A stretch of 33,842 nucleotides of DNA from Rhizorhabdus sp. GTDB lineage: Bacteria > Pseudomonadota > Alphaproteobacteria > Sphingomonadales > Sphingomonadaceae. Each line of letters opens with the position of its first letter. Positions within the stretch are counted from its first letter, which is position 1. The notes below the pieces were generated by a model. That model saw only the letters and a program-made list of their open reading frames with translations. It searched no databases and had not been told where the DNA came from. Of the stretch, positions 15,678 to 26,859 are shown piece by piece. The position numbers and the translations under genes are program-made. Location of the stretch: assembly GCF_018006725.1 (NCBI RefSeq), contig NZ_JAGMXV010000027.1, positions 1 through 33,842 on the forward strand, written 5' to 3'.

Positions 15678-16302
15678 CATTGTCCCGCCAGGGCACGCGC
15701 GCCTGCCATCCACGCCGCTGCAGTTCGGGTACGTCGTCCTCACCTTCAGCTTGGCCGAGGCAGAGCAAAGCGACAAAGCGCCAGGAGCGCGGAACGCCGA
15801 GCAGCTTGGCGATATGGTCCGGCTGCACGATCGACACCCAACCGAGTCCGATCCCGCGCGCCCGGGCGGCGAGCCACAGGGTGTGTATGGAGAGCACGAC
15901 CGAGTAGCACAGCGCCTCGGGCATGGTCGCGGCTCCGAGCCGCCGGCCGCGTGGCCCCGCTTCATCGCAGAAGACCGCCACGATCTCCGGAGCTTGGCGC
16001 AGCCCGTGCAGTTTGAGCACATCATAGCGTCCGCGCAGACGGGGATCTGCGTACCGATCACCCGCCGCGCGGACCTGCTCGTCGGCGTGGGTCGCAAGTG
16101 CCACACGGAGATCCGTGCTGCGGATGCGGACGTAGCGCCATGGCTGGGCATTGCCGACCGACGGCGCGAGCTGGGCGATGCGCAGCAGATCGTCGACCAG
16201 CGCATCGTCGAGAGGATCGTTGCGAAAATGCCGGACATCGCGACGCCAGAGCAGCAATTCCTCGAGCGCCCCTGGCAGGTCCGGCAGGCCCGACATCGGC
16301 AT
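15664..16302 (-). CDS. bluB: 5,6-dimethylbenzimidazole synthase (BluB)
   Basis: BluB is a nitroreductase-fold flavoprotein that uses oxygen to break up reduced FMN and make 5,6-dimethylbenzimidazole, the lower ligand of B12. This protein of about 212 residues has the family motifs LLLWRRDVRHFRNDPL near the start, APSVGNAQPWRYVRI (about 45-60), and ARGIGLGWVSIVQP near residue 155. It also ends PWRDNVSV, near the usual length. Its presence with cobT shows that the strain can make its own lower ligand aerobically. The ATG at 16302 lies just after the cobO stop; a TTG at 16308 would overlap that stop as TTGA. Convergent overlap with btuF is 14 bases. Confidence 0.94.
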   Translation of the reverse strand: MPMSGLPDLPGALEELLLWRRDVRHFRNDPLDDALVDDLLRIAQLAPSVGNAQPWRYVRIRSTDLRVALATHADEQVRAAGDRYADPRLRGRYDVLKLHGLRQAPEIVAVFCDEAGPRGRRLGAATMPEALCYSVVLSIHTLWLAARARGIGLGWVSIVQPDHIAKLLGVPRSWRFVALLCLGQAEGEDDVPELQRRGWQARVPWRDNVSVL

Positions 16303-16304
16303 CG

Positions 16305-16913
16305 TCAATACTCGATACCGGCCTGGGCGCGGACATTCTGGTCGCGAAAGGGATGCTTGATCGACGCCATGTCGGTGACGAGATCCGCCATGTCGATCAA
16401 TTCCTGCGGCGCGTTGCGACCGGTGATCACGACGTGCGTCATCGCCGGCTTTGCGCGCAGCGCCTCGACCACCTCTTCGACCGGCAGATAGCCGTAGCGC
16501 AGCACGATGTTGAGCTCGTCCGCCAGCACGAGCCGATAGCTCGGGTCGGCGATCATGCGCTTCACCTCCTCCCAGGCCGTGCGCGTGACGGCGATGTCGC
16601 GCGAACGGTCCTGCGTATCCCAGGTGAAGCCCTCGCCCATCGGCTTGAACTCGACGAGGTGGGGGAACTGGTCGAACACGACCTTCTCCCCGCTGTCCAT
16701 CGCGCCCTTCACGAACTGGATGACGCCGACCTTCATGCCGTGGCCGATCGCGCGGATGACCATGCCCAGCGCAGCGGAGGTCTTGCCCTTGCCGGTACCG
16801 GTATGGACGATGATCAGCCCTTTTTCGACGGTCTTGGTCGCGATCTTGCGCGCCTGGGCCGCCTGGAGCTTGACCATCTTCTCCTTATGCTCTTCGTCGG
16901 TGCGGGCCTTCAT
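16305..16913 (-). CDS. cobO: Cob(I)yrinic acid a,c-diamide adenosyltransferase (CobO/BtuR/CobA type)
   Basis: CobO transfers the adenosyl group of ATP to reduced corrinoid. The 202-residue length and sequence fit the CobA/CobO/BtuR family: a polar N-terminal helix (HKEKMVKLQAAQARKIATKT), the P-loop VHTGTGKGKTSAALG (residues 36-50), GVIQFVKGAMDSGE, GEGFTW, LVLADELNIVLRYGYL, and the C-terminal HPFRDQNVRAQAGIEY. GGGAG eight bases before the ATG at 16913 is a good ribosome site and lies inside a 25-codon ORF whose TGA overlaps this ATG. The in-frame extension up to 17183 has no family similarity. It is transcribed behind the second cobalamin riboswitch together with bluB. Confidence 0.95.
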   Translation of the reverse strand: MKARTDEEHKEKMVKLQAAQARKIATKTVEKGLIIVHTGTGKGKTSAALGMVIRAIGHGMKVGVIQFVKGAMDSGEKVVFDQFPHLVEFKPMGEGFTWDTQDRSRDIAVTRTAWEEVKRMIADPSYRLVLADELNIVLRYGYLPVEEVVEALRAKPAMTHVVITGRNAPQELIDMADLVTDMASIKHPFRDQNVRAQAGIEY

Positions 16914-16987
16914 GCGGCCAGCTCCCGACGCAAGTGGGATGCTTCGGCCAGCGAAGCGGAACTCGGATGATAGGCGGGTTCGGTCAT
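16910..16987 (-). CDS. 25-codon ORF translationally coupled to cobO
   Basis: The minus strand from ATG 16987 encodes 25 residues (starting MTEPAYHPSSASLAEAS, ending RRELAA), then TGA overlapping the cobO ATG as ATGA, the same arrangement found at most cob gene joints here. GGGG lies seven bases before the ATG. It sits between the second cobalamin riboswitch and cobO, so it may be a leader peptide through which ribosome entry to cobO is controlled, or a small protein. It is hydrophilic with no membrane segment or Cys. I do not recognise it. Such a short ORF can arise by chance in GC-rich DNA. The coupled stop and ribosome site argue that it is translated. Confidence 0.45.
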   Translation of the reverse strand: MTEPAYHPSSASLAEASHLRRELAA

Positions 16988-16994
16988 GCTCTTT

Positions 16995-17023
16995 CCCCGT
17001 GCGCCGACGACGATCGGCGGGGG
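16995..17023 (-). promoter_or_regulatory. Hairpin covering the ribosome site in front of the cobO leader ORF
   Basis: On the minus strand CCCC-CGCCGA-TCGTCG-TCGGCG-CAC-GGGG can fold with a 6-base inner stem and a 4-base outer stem separated by a 3-base bulge. The outer GGGG (16995-16998) is the ribosome site of the 25-codon ORF. This would hide the site and is a candidate expression platform for the riboswitch 170 bases upstream. It was read by eye, without an energy calculation. Confidence 0.45.
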
Positions 17024-17193
17024 CGAGCGTCATTGGCCGGGAAGAGCCGGCGCGCGACGACCGGCCGCTTTCCCCGGGCAGGCGCACGCGCCCAAGGAAG
17101 ATCGGCCGCGCGGCCCCTGCCGCACTGCTTCGTCGCTCAGACGGAGAAAAAACCGTGCCGTGGCCATCCCCTGGACCAGGCAAGAGCGACCGA

Positions 17194-17398
17194 GCGCCGG
17201 CAGGTCTCCTGGCTCACGGGTCACAGCACGATGCACGGCCTTCCCAGTCGCCTTCCGGCATCCAGTGGCCTGCGCCTTTCCGGGGAAAGACGCGCTGCGC
17301 ATCGCGCTCGCCGCTTACAGTTGCAGGGACAGCCTCGGATTCGGAAGGACAACCTTCCTCACCGCGTTCCCATTTTAAGCCCTTTCGGGCACCGGCGC
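17194..17398 (-). promoter_or_regulatory. Cobalamin riboswitch controlling cobO-bluB
   Basis: The minus strand contains in order GGTGCC, AAAATGGGAACGCGGTG (around 17358-17378), AATCCGAGGCTG, CCCTGCAACTGTAAGCGG (around 17312-17328), a CCACTGG arm, GGGAAGGC, and the B12 box GAGCCAGGAGACCTGC (17200-17214). P1 is visible as GCGCCGG (17392-17398, minus strand) pairing with CCGGCGC (17194-17200). This is closer to the consensus than the first riboswitch. It follows alaS on the same strand and precedes the 25-codon ORF, cobO and bluB, so high cobalamin should reduce adenosyltransferase and lower-ligand synthesis. Confidence 0.95.
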
Positions 17399-17409
17399 GA
17401 TCTGTCGAA

Positions 17410-17428
17410 CCCGGCGCAGAACGCCGGG
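17410..17428 (-). terminator. GC-rich hairpin after alaS
   Basis: CCCGGCG-TTCTG-CGCCGGG on the minus strand gives a 7-base stem, followed by TTCGAC. It lies about 57 bases past the alaS stop and just before the riboswitch, where alaS transcription should end. The T run is poor, so factor-independent termination is uncertain. Confidence 0.4.
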
Positions 17429-17485
17429 GTCGGGAGCCTCATAGGAGATGTGTGCGCGCCTGCCAAGCGGACGCGTCGGCCGGGA

Positions 17486-20149
<2,664 letters not shown>

Positions 20150-20216
20150 GCCAGCGACTTAGGCGAGACCCGGCCGCTTCTCAAGCGGTGATGGTGGTTT
20201 CGCGGGATGTCGATGA

Positions 20217-20230
20217 TGCCCTTCGGGGCA
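20217..20230 (-). terminator. Tetraloop hairpin after the LytTR gene
   Basis: TGCCC-CGAA-GGGCA on the minus strand is a short perfect stem with a GNRA-like or UUCG-like loop (TTCG on the plus strand), 34 bases past the LytTR stop. It lacks a T run. It may mark the end of that transcript in the 114-base gap before alaS. Confidence 0.3.
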
Positions 20231-20263
20231 GCGTCTTGCTCCCGCGGATAGCAGCGCGATCGG

Positions 20264-21103
20264 TCACGCGGCGGAAGCGGGTTCGTCCAGCCATCCCCGC
20301 TCGCGGAGGTGGACGATGCGGTTACGGGCTACGGGCACGCGCAGCCCATTGCTAAGCAGCAGGACGACCGAGCGGCCATCCCGCTCCCACCGGACGACCG
20401 CCCGCCGGTCGACCCACCAGGACCGGTGCACCTGCATACCGCGCTCTTCGTCGATCTCCGCCATCACGTCCCGCAGCGCCGCATGATGAAGATAGGAGCG
20501 CCCCGGAAGATGGACGCGGACATGATGGTCCTCCATCTGCAAGCAGAGCGCGATTTCGAGCAAATGAGCAGGGAGGGCGGCCGAGCGAGCGGGCGAGAAC
20601 GCATCCGCAAGATGGTCAGGACCGGTCAGTGCCGACTGCGAAGCATCGGCGAGTCCAGCCCGGCTCCTAGCCAGCCAGGACGATGGCCTGCTCCGGCCCA
20701 TCTCGATCCAGGTCAAGGCGGCCATCGCAGGAAGGGCGACCATGATCGTGAGACCATACCAGTCGAACATCGACATGGCCGCGGCGCGGCGCGGCCAGAA
20801 GACGTAGGTCTGGATCGCGCCGAGCAAGGCGAGCGGAACACTCGTCACGATTACAGCCGCGAAAAAGCAGAAGAGCGGTGGAAAACCCCGCCGCCGCCCG
20901 GCGCGCAACGCGGCGACCATGGCAGGCCAGAGGAGCAAGCTGCCGATCCAGAACAGGCCGGTCCAATAGGCCATTCGCCGAAAAACGTCCGACTCATAGC
21001 TGCCGAAAGGACCCAGCAGGCCGAATTCGAGCCCCGCCAGGGTCGCCCAGCCCAATACGCTGGCCCACCGCTCGGGGCGCTTGAGGAGGTCGCTCGAGTC
21101 CAT
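20264..21103 (-). CDS. Membrane-anchored LytTR-type DNA-binding regulator
   Basis: This 279-residue protein has four hydrophobic segments in its N-terminal half (about 13-33, 46-68, 74-103 and 115-136) and a C-terminal LytTR domain (about 180-275). The latter includes LEIALCLQMEDHHVRVHLPG, the HHAALRDVMAEI helix, the HRSWWVDRRAVVRWERDG core and VPVARNRIVHLRERGWL. LytTR domains bind direct repeats by a beta-strand fold. There is no response-regulator receiver domain and no adjacent histidine kinase, so it is an orphan membrane-bound regulator of the kind common in sphingomonads. A direct repeat CCGTTCGCC lies 51-75 bases upstream of its ATG. It is divergent from the FkbM methyltransferase gene. 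The signal it senses is unknown. Confidence 0.85.
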   Translation of the reverse strand: MDSSDLLKRPERWASVLGWATLAGLEFGLLGPFGSYESDVFRRMAYWTGLFWIGSLLLWPAMVAALRAGRRRGFPPLFCFFAAVIVTSVPLALLGAIQTYVFWPRRAAAMSMFDWYGLTIMVALPAMAALTWIEMGRSRPSSWLARSRAGLADASQSALTGPDHLADAFSPARSAALPAHLLEIALCLQMEDHHVRVHLPGRSYLHHAALRDVMAEIDEERGMQVHRSWWVDRRAVVRWERDGRSVVLLLSNGLRVPVARNRIVHLRERGWLDEPASAA

Positions 21104-21153
21104 GGCGCATCATTGCTGCAAAGCATGGACTGACGGCAAGGGACTTTGCCGTG

Positions 21154-21178
21154 CCGTTCGCCAGTTCGCCCGTTCGCC
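21154..21178. repeat. Direct repeat CCGTTCGCC x2, 16-base period, in the LytTR/FkbM promoter region
   Basis: Two exact copies of CCGTTCGCC (21154-21162 and 21170-21178), with a third partial TTCGCC between them, lie in the divergent space between the LytTR gene and the FkbM gene. LytTR regulators often bind imperfect direct repeats with a GTT core, so this could be an autoregulatory site. The spacing is somewhat longer than usual. Confidence 0.35.
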
Positions 21179-21262
21179 CATTCACGAAGCCGGGCTCGCC
21201 CTCTCGCGATGACGCGGCCAGGCACCTATCCGACTGGGGTTTTGGAAAGGAGATGGCGGGCC

Positions 21263-22177
21263 ATGCTACAAAGGGTGCGGAATTTCATGCGGCGGCGCGA
21301 CGATGGAACGGCGGGACGCCTGAACATGCTGCTGTCCCTGACGAACGAGCGGCTCGCTTCGGAATTTCGGCCGACCGTGACCTATGTCGGCAACAACCGC
21401 GTGCTCGTCGGAACGCGCGTGGGCGACCGCACCATCGCCTATTATGTCGAGGCCGATGACCGGCTGCTCAGCCCCTGGTTCATCGTGACCGGCCAGTTCG
21501 AAACCGAGGTGACCAACTATCTGCTGCGCCACCTTCGCGCCGATAGCCACTGCCTCGATGTCGGGACCAATTTCGGCTATTATAGCTGCCTGATGGCGCG
21601 TTTCTGTCCGGTCGGACGCATATTGGGCGTCGAGGCCGATCGCCACATCGCCGAACTGGCACGCGACAATCTGTTCATAAACGGGTTCCACGAGATCGGC
21701 GAGGTCGTCTGGGCGGCGGCATGCGATCGCAACGAGGACATCACTCTCTACCGACGCATGTCGCGATCAGGGAATACGAGCATCGTCGATGTGGGCGAGA
21801 GCTTCACGACCCATATGGGCGAACAGCCGGTTCAGCCCTTCACCGTGCAGGGGCGAAAGATCGACGATCTGGCCGAGCGGCTCGGCGGTCGGGTCGACTT
21901 CATCAAGATCGACGTCGAGGGCGCCGAGCCGCTCGCGCTTCGCGGTGCGGCCAATGTCATCCGCGCCAATCGGGATTTGTCGATCGTCATGGAATGGTCG
22001 CCCGGACAAATCGCTGCTGCCGGATTCGACGTGGCGGAATTCGCCGACGAGATCGGGGCGCTCGGCTTGCAGGTCTTCATATTGGAACGGCATTCGGAGC
22101 GGCCGCTCGACATCTCCAAGCTCGCCAGCCTGCCCTATCAGGCTGCGATCATATTGAAGAGAGCGCAGAAACGATAG
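21263..22177 (+). CDS. FkbM-family SAM-dependent methyltransferase
   Basis: This 304-residue protein has a central Rossmann methyltransferase domain. The SAM-binding motif I is CLDVGTNFGYYSCLMAR (about residues 96-112), then VGRILGVEADRHIAELARDN, the mid-domain VDFIKIDVEGAEPLALRGA that marks the FkbM family, and SIVMEWSPGQ. Family members O-methylate sugars, polysaccharides or secondary metabolites. The acceptor here is unknown and no glycan cluster is next to it. I chose the ATG at 21263 because AGGAG is about nine bases upstream; ATGs at 21146 and 21209 lack this. There is no signal peptide. It is divergent from the LytTR regulator and convergent with the GST gene 20 bases away. Confidence 0.85.
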   Translation: MLQRVRNFMRRRDDGTAGRLNMLLSLTNERLASEFRPTVTYVGNNRVLVGTRVGDRTIAYYVEADDRLLSPWFIVTGQFETEVTNYLLRHLRADSHCLDVGTNFGYYSCLMARFCPVGRILGVEADRHIAELARDNLFINGFHEIGEVVWAAACDRNEDITLYRRMSRSGNTSIVDVGESFTTHMGEQPVQPFTVQGRKIDDLAERLGGRVDFIKIDVEGAEPLALRGAANVIRANRDLSIVMEWSPGQIAAAGFDVAEFADEIGALGLQVFILERHSERPLDISKLASLPYQAAIILKRAQKR

Positions 22178-22197
22178 ATCGGGCCGACCGCAAGAGA

Positions 22198-22824
22198 TCA
22201 GGCATAGGCATAGGACCCACCCTTCTCCAGAGCCGCAGCATAAGCCGGGCGCTGATGAATCTTATCGAGCCACTCACAGATATTGGGGCGGCGGCCATCG
22301 AGCTTGAGCCGTTGACGCGCCGCTTCCAACGGGAAGCTCATCATGATGTCGGCGGCCGAGAAACTGTCGCCCGCGAACCAGCTGCGGCGGACGAGCTCGC
22401 TCTCGACATAGTCGATATGCGTCATCGCCATGCTGGTGACGATCTTCCGCGCCGGCCAACCAAAAGGGCCCATGCGGTCGATTACCAGCTTGAGCAGCAG
22501 CGGCGGCATCAGCGAACCCTCGGCATAGTCGAGGAAATAGCGCCAGCGCAGCGCGCCGTCGGCATCCTCTGGCGGACCCAGTTGGCCTTCGGCAAGCGCG
22601 ACGAGATATTCGAGGATCGTGGCGGTCTCCGCCACGATGCGACCGTCATGTTCGACGACCGGCGATTTGCCCAGGGGATGAACGGCTTTGAGTTCCGAGG
22701 GCGCCAGCATCGTCTTGCGGTCGCGCTCGTAGCGCTTCACTTCATAGTCGAGACCAAGTTCCTCGAGCATCCAGAGAACCCTCTGGGATCGCGAATTTTC
22801 GAGATGGTGGACGATGATGGTCAA
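22198..22824 (-). CDS. Glutathione S-transferase family protein
   Basis: This 208-residue cytosolic GST has an N-terminal thioredoxin-like domain (about 1-80) with HHLENSRSQRVLWMLEELGLDYEV, the cis-Pro region GKSPVVEHDG, and the glutathione-binding AETATILEYL. A helical C-terminal domain follows, with FLDYAEGSLMPPLL and SWFAGDSFSAADIMMSFPLE (N-capping box region). The catalytic residue is likely a Ser near position 11 or 13. It may conjugate or isomerise an electrophile; the substrate is not predictable. It follows the VOC gene on the same strand with a 37-base gap, so recA, VOC and GST could share transcripts. Convergent with the FkbM gene. Confidence 0.9.
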   Translation of the reverse strand: MTIIVHHLENSRSQRVLWMLEELGLDYEVKRYERDRKTMLAPSELKAVHPLGKSPVVEHDGRIVAETATILEYLVALAEGQLGPPEDADGALRWRYFLDYAEGSLMPPLLLKLVIDRMGPFGWPARKIVTSMAMTHIDYVESELVRRSWFAGDSFSAADIMMSFPLEAARQRLKLDGRRPNICEWLDKIHQRPAYAAALEKGGSYAYA

Positions 22825-22861
22825 GGTTACGCTCCGGCGATGAAACCCGGCTCCGCCCCCG

Positions 22862-23225
22862 TCAGCCCGGCTCGTTCACATAGACCGCCATTTCGTTACC
22901 GGAAGGTTCGCGGAAGTGAAAGCGCCGTCCGCCCGGAAAGGCGAAGATCGGTCTCGTCACCACCCCGCCCGCCGCTTCGACGGCAGCGAGGCTGGCTTCG
23001 AGATCGTCGACCTCCACAATCGGCAGGGGGGCGGCCGGAGCATCATCGCCATGGCCGTTGAGTCCGAGATCGCTGGTGCCCCCTGCTCCTGCCGCAACGG
23101 TACCGGCATAAGCCGGCCCGAAGACGGTCAGAGACCAACCGAAGGCTGCCTCGAAGAACTGCCGGGTCGCGACGACGTCCGCCGTCGGGAGTTCGACATA
23201 GTTCAGCCGGGCGCCCGAACCGCTA

Positions 23226-23239
<14 letters not shown>
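22862..23239 (-). CDS. VOC superfamily (glyoxalase-like) protein overlapping recA
   Basis: This 125-residue single VOC module has the beta-alpha-beta-beta-beta repeats: [26 protein letters not shown] at the front and [20 protein letters not shown]...[19 protein letters not shown] at the back. The last segment is the typical DPSGN-like strand with a metal-type Glu. Possible roles are glyoxalase, antibiotic-binding or dioxygenase-like functions, and the sequence does not decide between them. Its start codon lies inside the last codons of recA (overlap 14 bases with ATG 23239, 8 with ATG 23233), so translation is probably coupled to recA. No separate promoter can exist in the overlap, but one could lie within recA. 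Confidence 0.85.
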
Positions 23240-24299
<1,060 letters not shown>

Positions 24300-24373
24300 T
24301 GTGCGTTCTCCCCTCGTAGAGCGGGCCATCCGAAACCTCAAACTGGAAGTTACGTACCGCAGATGTTCCGATA

Positions 24374-24388
24374 GAACAAGAGGAGAAC
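24374..24388 (-). promoter_or_regulatory. LexA (SOS) box of recA
   Basis: The minus strand reads GTTC-TCCTCTT-GTTC, an exact match to the GTTC-N7-GTTC operator bound by LexA in alphaproteobacteria. It is 75 bases upstream of the recA ATG and just past the cckA stop at 24409. A TTGTTC hexamer overlapping its downstream half could serve as the -35 element, with TACGTA 17 bases on as a possible -10, so bound LexA would block the promoter. Confidence 0.85.
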
Positions 24389-24408
24389 TTTCTTATTTTG
24401 TTCCGGTC

Positions 24409-26817
24409 TCAACCCCGCACATGATCCGCTAGTGCCTCACGCGCGGCCTGACAGATTTGCTGGACCGAGAAGGGCTTGGGCAGGAAGCCGATATTGTCGA
24501 TGTCGATCGACTTGCGAAGCTGCTCCTCCGCATATCCGGACATGAAGATGATCGGCAGATCCGGCCGCTTCTCGCGTGCGGCACGCGCCATGGTCGGGCC
24601 GTCCATCGTCGGCATCACCACGTCGGAGATGACGAGGTCGATCTGTTGCATGCGGTCTTCGAGCACTTCAAGTCCCTCCTCCCCATTGGTTGCGGTGAGA
24701 ATCTTGTAGCCTTGCCGGACCAGCGCCCGCTCGGCCACCGCACGCACCATCGCTTCGTCCTCGACGAGCAGGATCGTGCCGGTGCCCCACAATTCGGTAC
24801 TGGCTTCCTTGACGATCGCCTTGGGCGCAACCGTGCCGGCGGGGGCCTGGTGTACTGGCAGATAGATCACGAAGCTCGTGCCCCGGCCCATCTCGCTCTC
24901 GGCGAAGATGAAACCACCCGTCTGCTTGACGATGCCGTATACCGTCGACAGCCCCAGGCCGGTTCCCTTCCCCACCTCCTTGGTCGTGAAGAAGGGTTCG
25001 AAGATCTTGTTGAGATTGTCGGTAGGGATGCCGGTGCCTGTGTCCGTCACGCGGAGCGCGGTATATTCGGTGACCGGCATGATCTCGATGCCCAATGCCC
25101 GGACGTCGGCCTGCGACACCGCATAGGTCTGGATCGACAGCGTGCCGCCCTCGGGCATCGCGTCCCTCGCATTGACCGCGAGGTTGACGATAACCTGTTC
25201 GAGCTGACCGGGGTCGGCACGGACGGTGCCGAGATTGCGTCCATGGCTGACCTCCAGCCTGATGGTCTCGCCCAGCAACCGCTTGAGCAGGTTGCTGATT
25301 TCGGAGATGATGTCGGGGATCTGCAATATCTGGGGACGCAGCGTCTGTTGGCGCGAGAAGGCCAGCAGCTGACGCGTCAGGGCGGCTGCGCGGTTGGAGT
25401 TCTGCTTGATCTGCTGGATGTCGTCATAATCGCTGTCGCCCGGAATGTGGCGCATCGACATCAGGTCGCAATGGCCGATGATGGCGGTGAGAATATTGTT
25501 GAAGTCGTGCGCGACGCCGCCGGCAAGCTGGCCGACCGCCTGCATCTTCATCGCCTGGGCGACCTGACGCTTGAGCTTCGACTCCTCGCTGTTGTCCTTC
25601 AGACTGAGCAGCACCGAAGCCGTCGCCCCCAACCCTTTGGCCGCGGCGATGGTCAGCGAGACATTCTCCTCGGACCGCTCCTTCAGGCGGACCGAAAGGT
25701 CGCTTGCCGAACCGCGCCCGGCGGAGAAGCGTCGCACCGCGTCCGAAACTGCCGCCTTGTCCTCTTCCACCACCAGATCGCTCGGATACACGACCGTGGC
25801 GTCAGGGCCGAGGCCGGCCGCCCGGCGGAAAGCCGAGTTCATGAACGCCACCCGCCCGTCGCGCTCCGCCAGCGCAAGGCCGATCGGCAACATGCCCAGA
25901 AGGGCGTGAAGATCGCCAGTCGCATAGCTACGATTGTCGCCCGATGCCGACGGATCGTCGAGCATGAGGAACAGCGTCGCCTTCATCGCCCCCTGGTCGC
26001 CCAAAGGAATCTGGATCAGCCGGATCGGCTCCGCCGAAAGCGGCTCGGCCGCAAGGCGGATGACATCTCCGTCGCTACGCAGCAGATCGGCGAACGCCCA
26101 TCCCGACGAGGGCGCTTCGGCCGAACCCAGGGCGCGGCGAAGGAACACCTTGTTCGCGACCAGCCCGATGCCATTTCCGTCGACGAGCGCCGCCATCACG
26201 CCTGAACTGCCGACGCGACGCCCGACGTCGCTGGTCAGCATGCGCATCACGTCGCCGATCATGTCGAACCGCCCGGAGCGGCGGAAGCGCCAGACGAGAT
26301 GATCGTCGGTGCTGCCCGCCCGGCGGACGACGACGTCGATCAATCCCCTGTCGCTCGACAGATTGGCGATGCGCGCGTCTCCGTCGCGCCGGGCAGCCAC
26401 CGCGGCGGCCGCCAACTGCTTGCGGGCGTCCTCGCCCAGCGGCAGCGCCGGGGGCGTCGGCAGGCCGCCGAACCAGCTTTCGAACTGCCCGTTTGCGCAG
26501 ATCAATTCGCCGCGTCCACCGGTCACGGCGATGCCCGCATCGGCATCCTCGACGATCCCGCGCAGCAAGGAGATGTCGACGTGGCGCATCGGGCGCACAT
26601 GAATTTGCGATCGCAGCATCGCGACGAACAGAATCATGCCGATGCCCAGACAGAAGGCGAGCATGAACAGCCCGGCGATCATCAGATCGTCGGTTGCACC
26701 CCAGATCATTCCGGCCATGCCCAACGAAGCGACCGCCGTCAGCAACAGCAGCAGCGCGTTGAACATGAAGCGGCCGGTGCCGGGGGAAATCGGATTGACG
26801 GGGTACAAGGTCGACAT
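24409..26817 (-). CDS. cckA: Cell-cycle hybrid histidine kinase CckA
   Basis: This 802-residue inner-membrane hybrid kinase is expected to pass phosphate through ChpT to CtrA (and CpdR). Two N-terminal membrane helices (about 17-41 and 44-70) are followed by PAS-like regions (about 85-400). The HisKA domain has the phospho-His in [20 protein letters not shown] (near residue 435). The ATPase domain has [14 protein letters not shown] (N box), VTDTGTGIP (G1) and [20 protein letters not shown]. The receiver domain has the phospho-Asp in [13 protein letters not shown] (near 728) and the CckA-typical [27 protein letters not shown]. It is separated from the M13 peptidase gene by 42 bases and from the recA LexA box by about 20. 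Confidence 0.95.
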   Translation of the reverse strand: MSTLYPVNPISPGTGRFMFNALLLLLTAVASLGMAGMIWGATDDLMIAGLFMLAFCLGIGMILFVAMLRSQIHVRPMRHVDISLLRGIVEDADAGIAVTGGRGELICANGQFESWFGGLPTPPALPLGEDARKQLAAAAVAARRDGDARIANLSSDRGLIDVVVRRAGSTDDHLVWRFRRSGRFDMIGDVMRMLTSDVGRRVGSSGVMAALVDGNGIGLVANKVFLRRALGSAEAPSSGWAFADLLRSDGDVIRLAAEPLSAEPIRLIQIPLGDQGAMKATLFLMLDDPSASGDNRSYATGDLHALLGMLPIGLALAERDGRVAFMNSAFRRAAGLGPDATVVYPSDLVVEEDKAAVSDAVRRFSAGRGSASDLSVRLKERSEENVSLTIAAAKGLGATASVLLSLKDNSEESKLKRQVAQAMKMQAVGQLAGGVAHDFNNILTAIIGHCDLMSMRHIPGDSDYDDIQQIKQNSNRAAALTRQLLAFSRQQTLRPQILQIPDIISEISNLLKRLLGETIRLEVSHGRNLGTVRADPGQLEQVIVNLAVNARDAMPEGGTLSIQTYAVSQADVRALGIEIMPVTEYTALRVTDTGTGIPTDNLNKIFEPFFTTKEVGKGTGLGLSTVYGIVKQTGGFIFAESEMGRGTSFVIYLPVHQAPAGTVAPKAIVKEASTELWGTGTILLVEDEAMVRAVAERALVRQGYKILTATNGEEGLEVLEDRMQQIDLVISDVVMPTMDGPTMARAAREKRPDLPIIFMSGYAEEQLRKSIDIDNIGFLPKPFSVQQICQAAREALADHVRG

Positions 26818-26859
26818 GGCGCCTAGTTCCCCCGCCCCTCGCCTGCCGTCAAGCGGCGC

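Noticed and set aside
17030-17167. A 45-codon ORF just after the second riboswitch (starting MATARFFLRLSDEAV)
   Set aside because: The possible ribosome site CAGGGG touches the ATG directly, there is no coupling to the next ORF, and the composition is like that of random GC-rich frames. The 25-codon ORF closer to cobO is better supported.
17161-17190. Possible intrinsic terminator of riboswitch 2 (run of T on the minus strand near 17150)
   Set aside because: No convincing stem precedes the T run: the CCTGGTCCAGG inverted repeat has a one-base loop and is too far upstream of it.
12801-17214. Near-identical short sequences at 12801-12815 and 17200-17214 that look like a dispersed repeat
   Set aside because: They are the conserved B12 boxes of two riboswitches, matched by the other conserved riboswitch segments and P1 stems.
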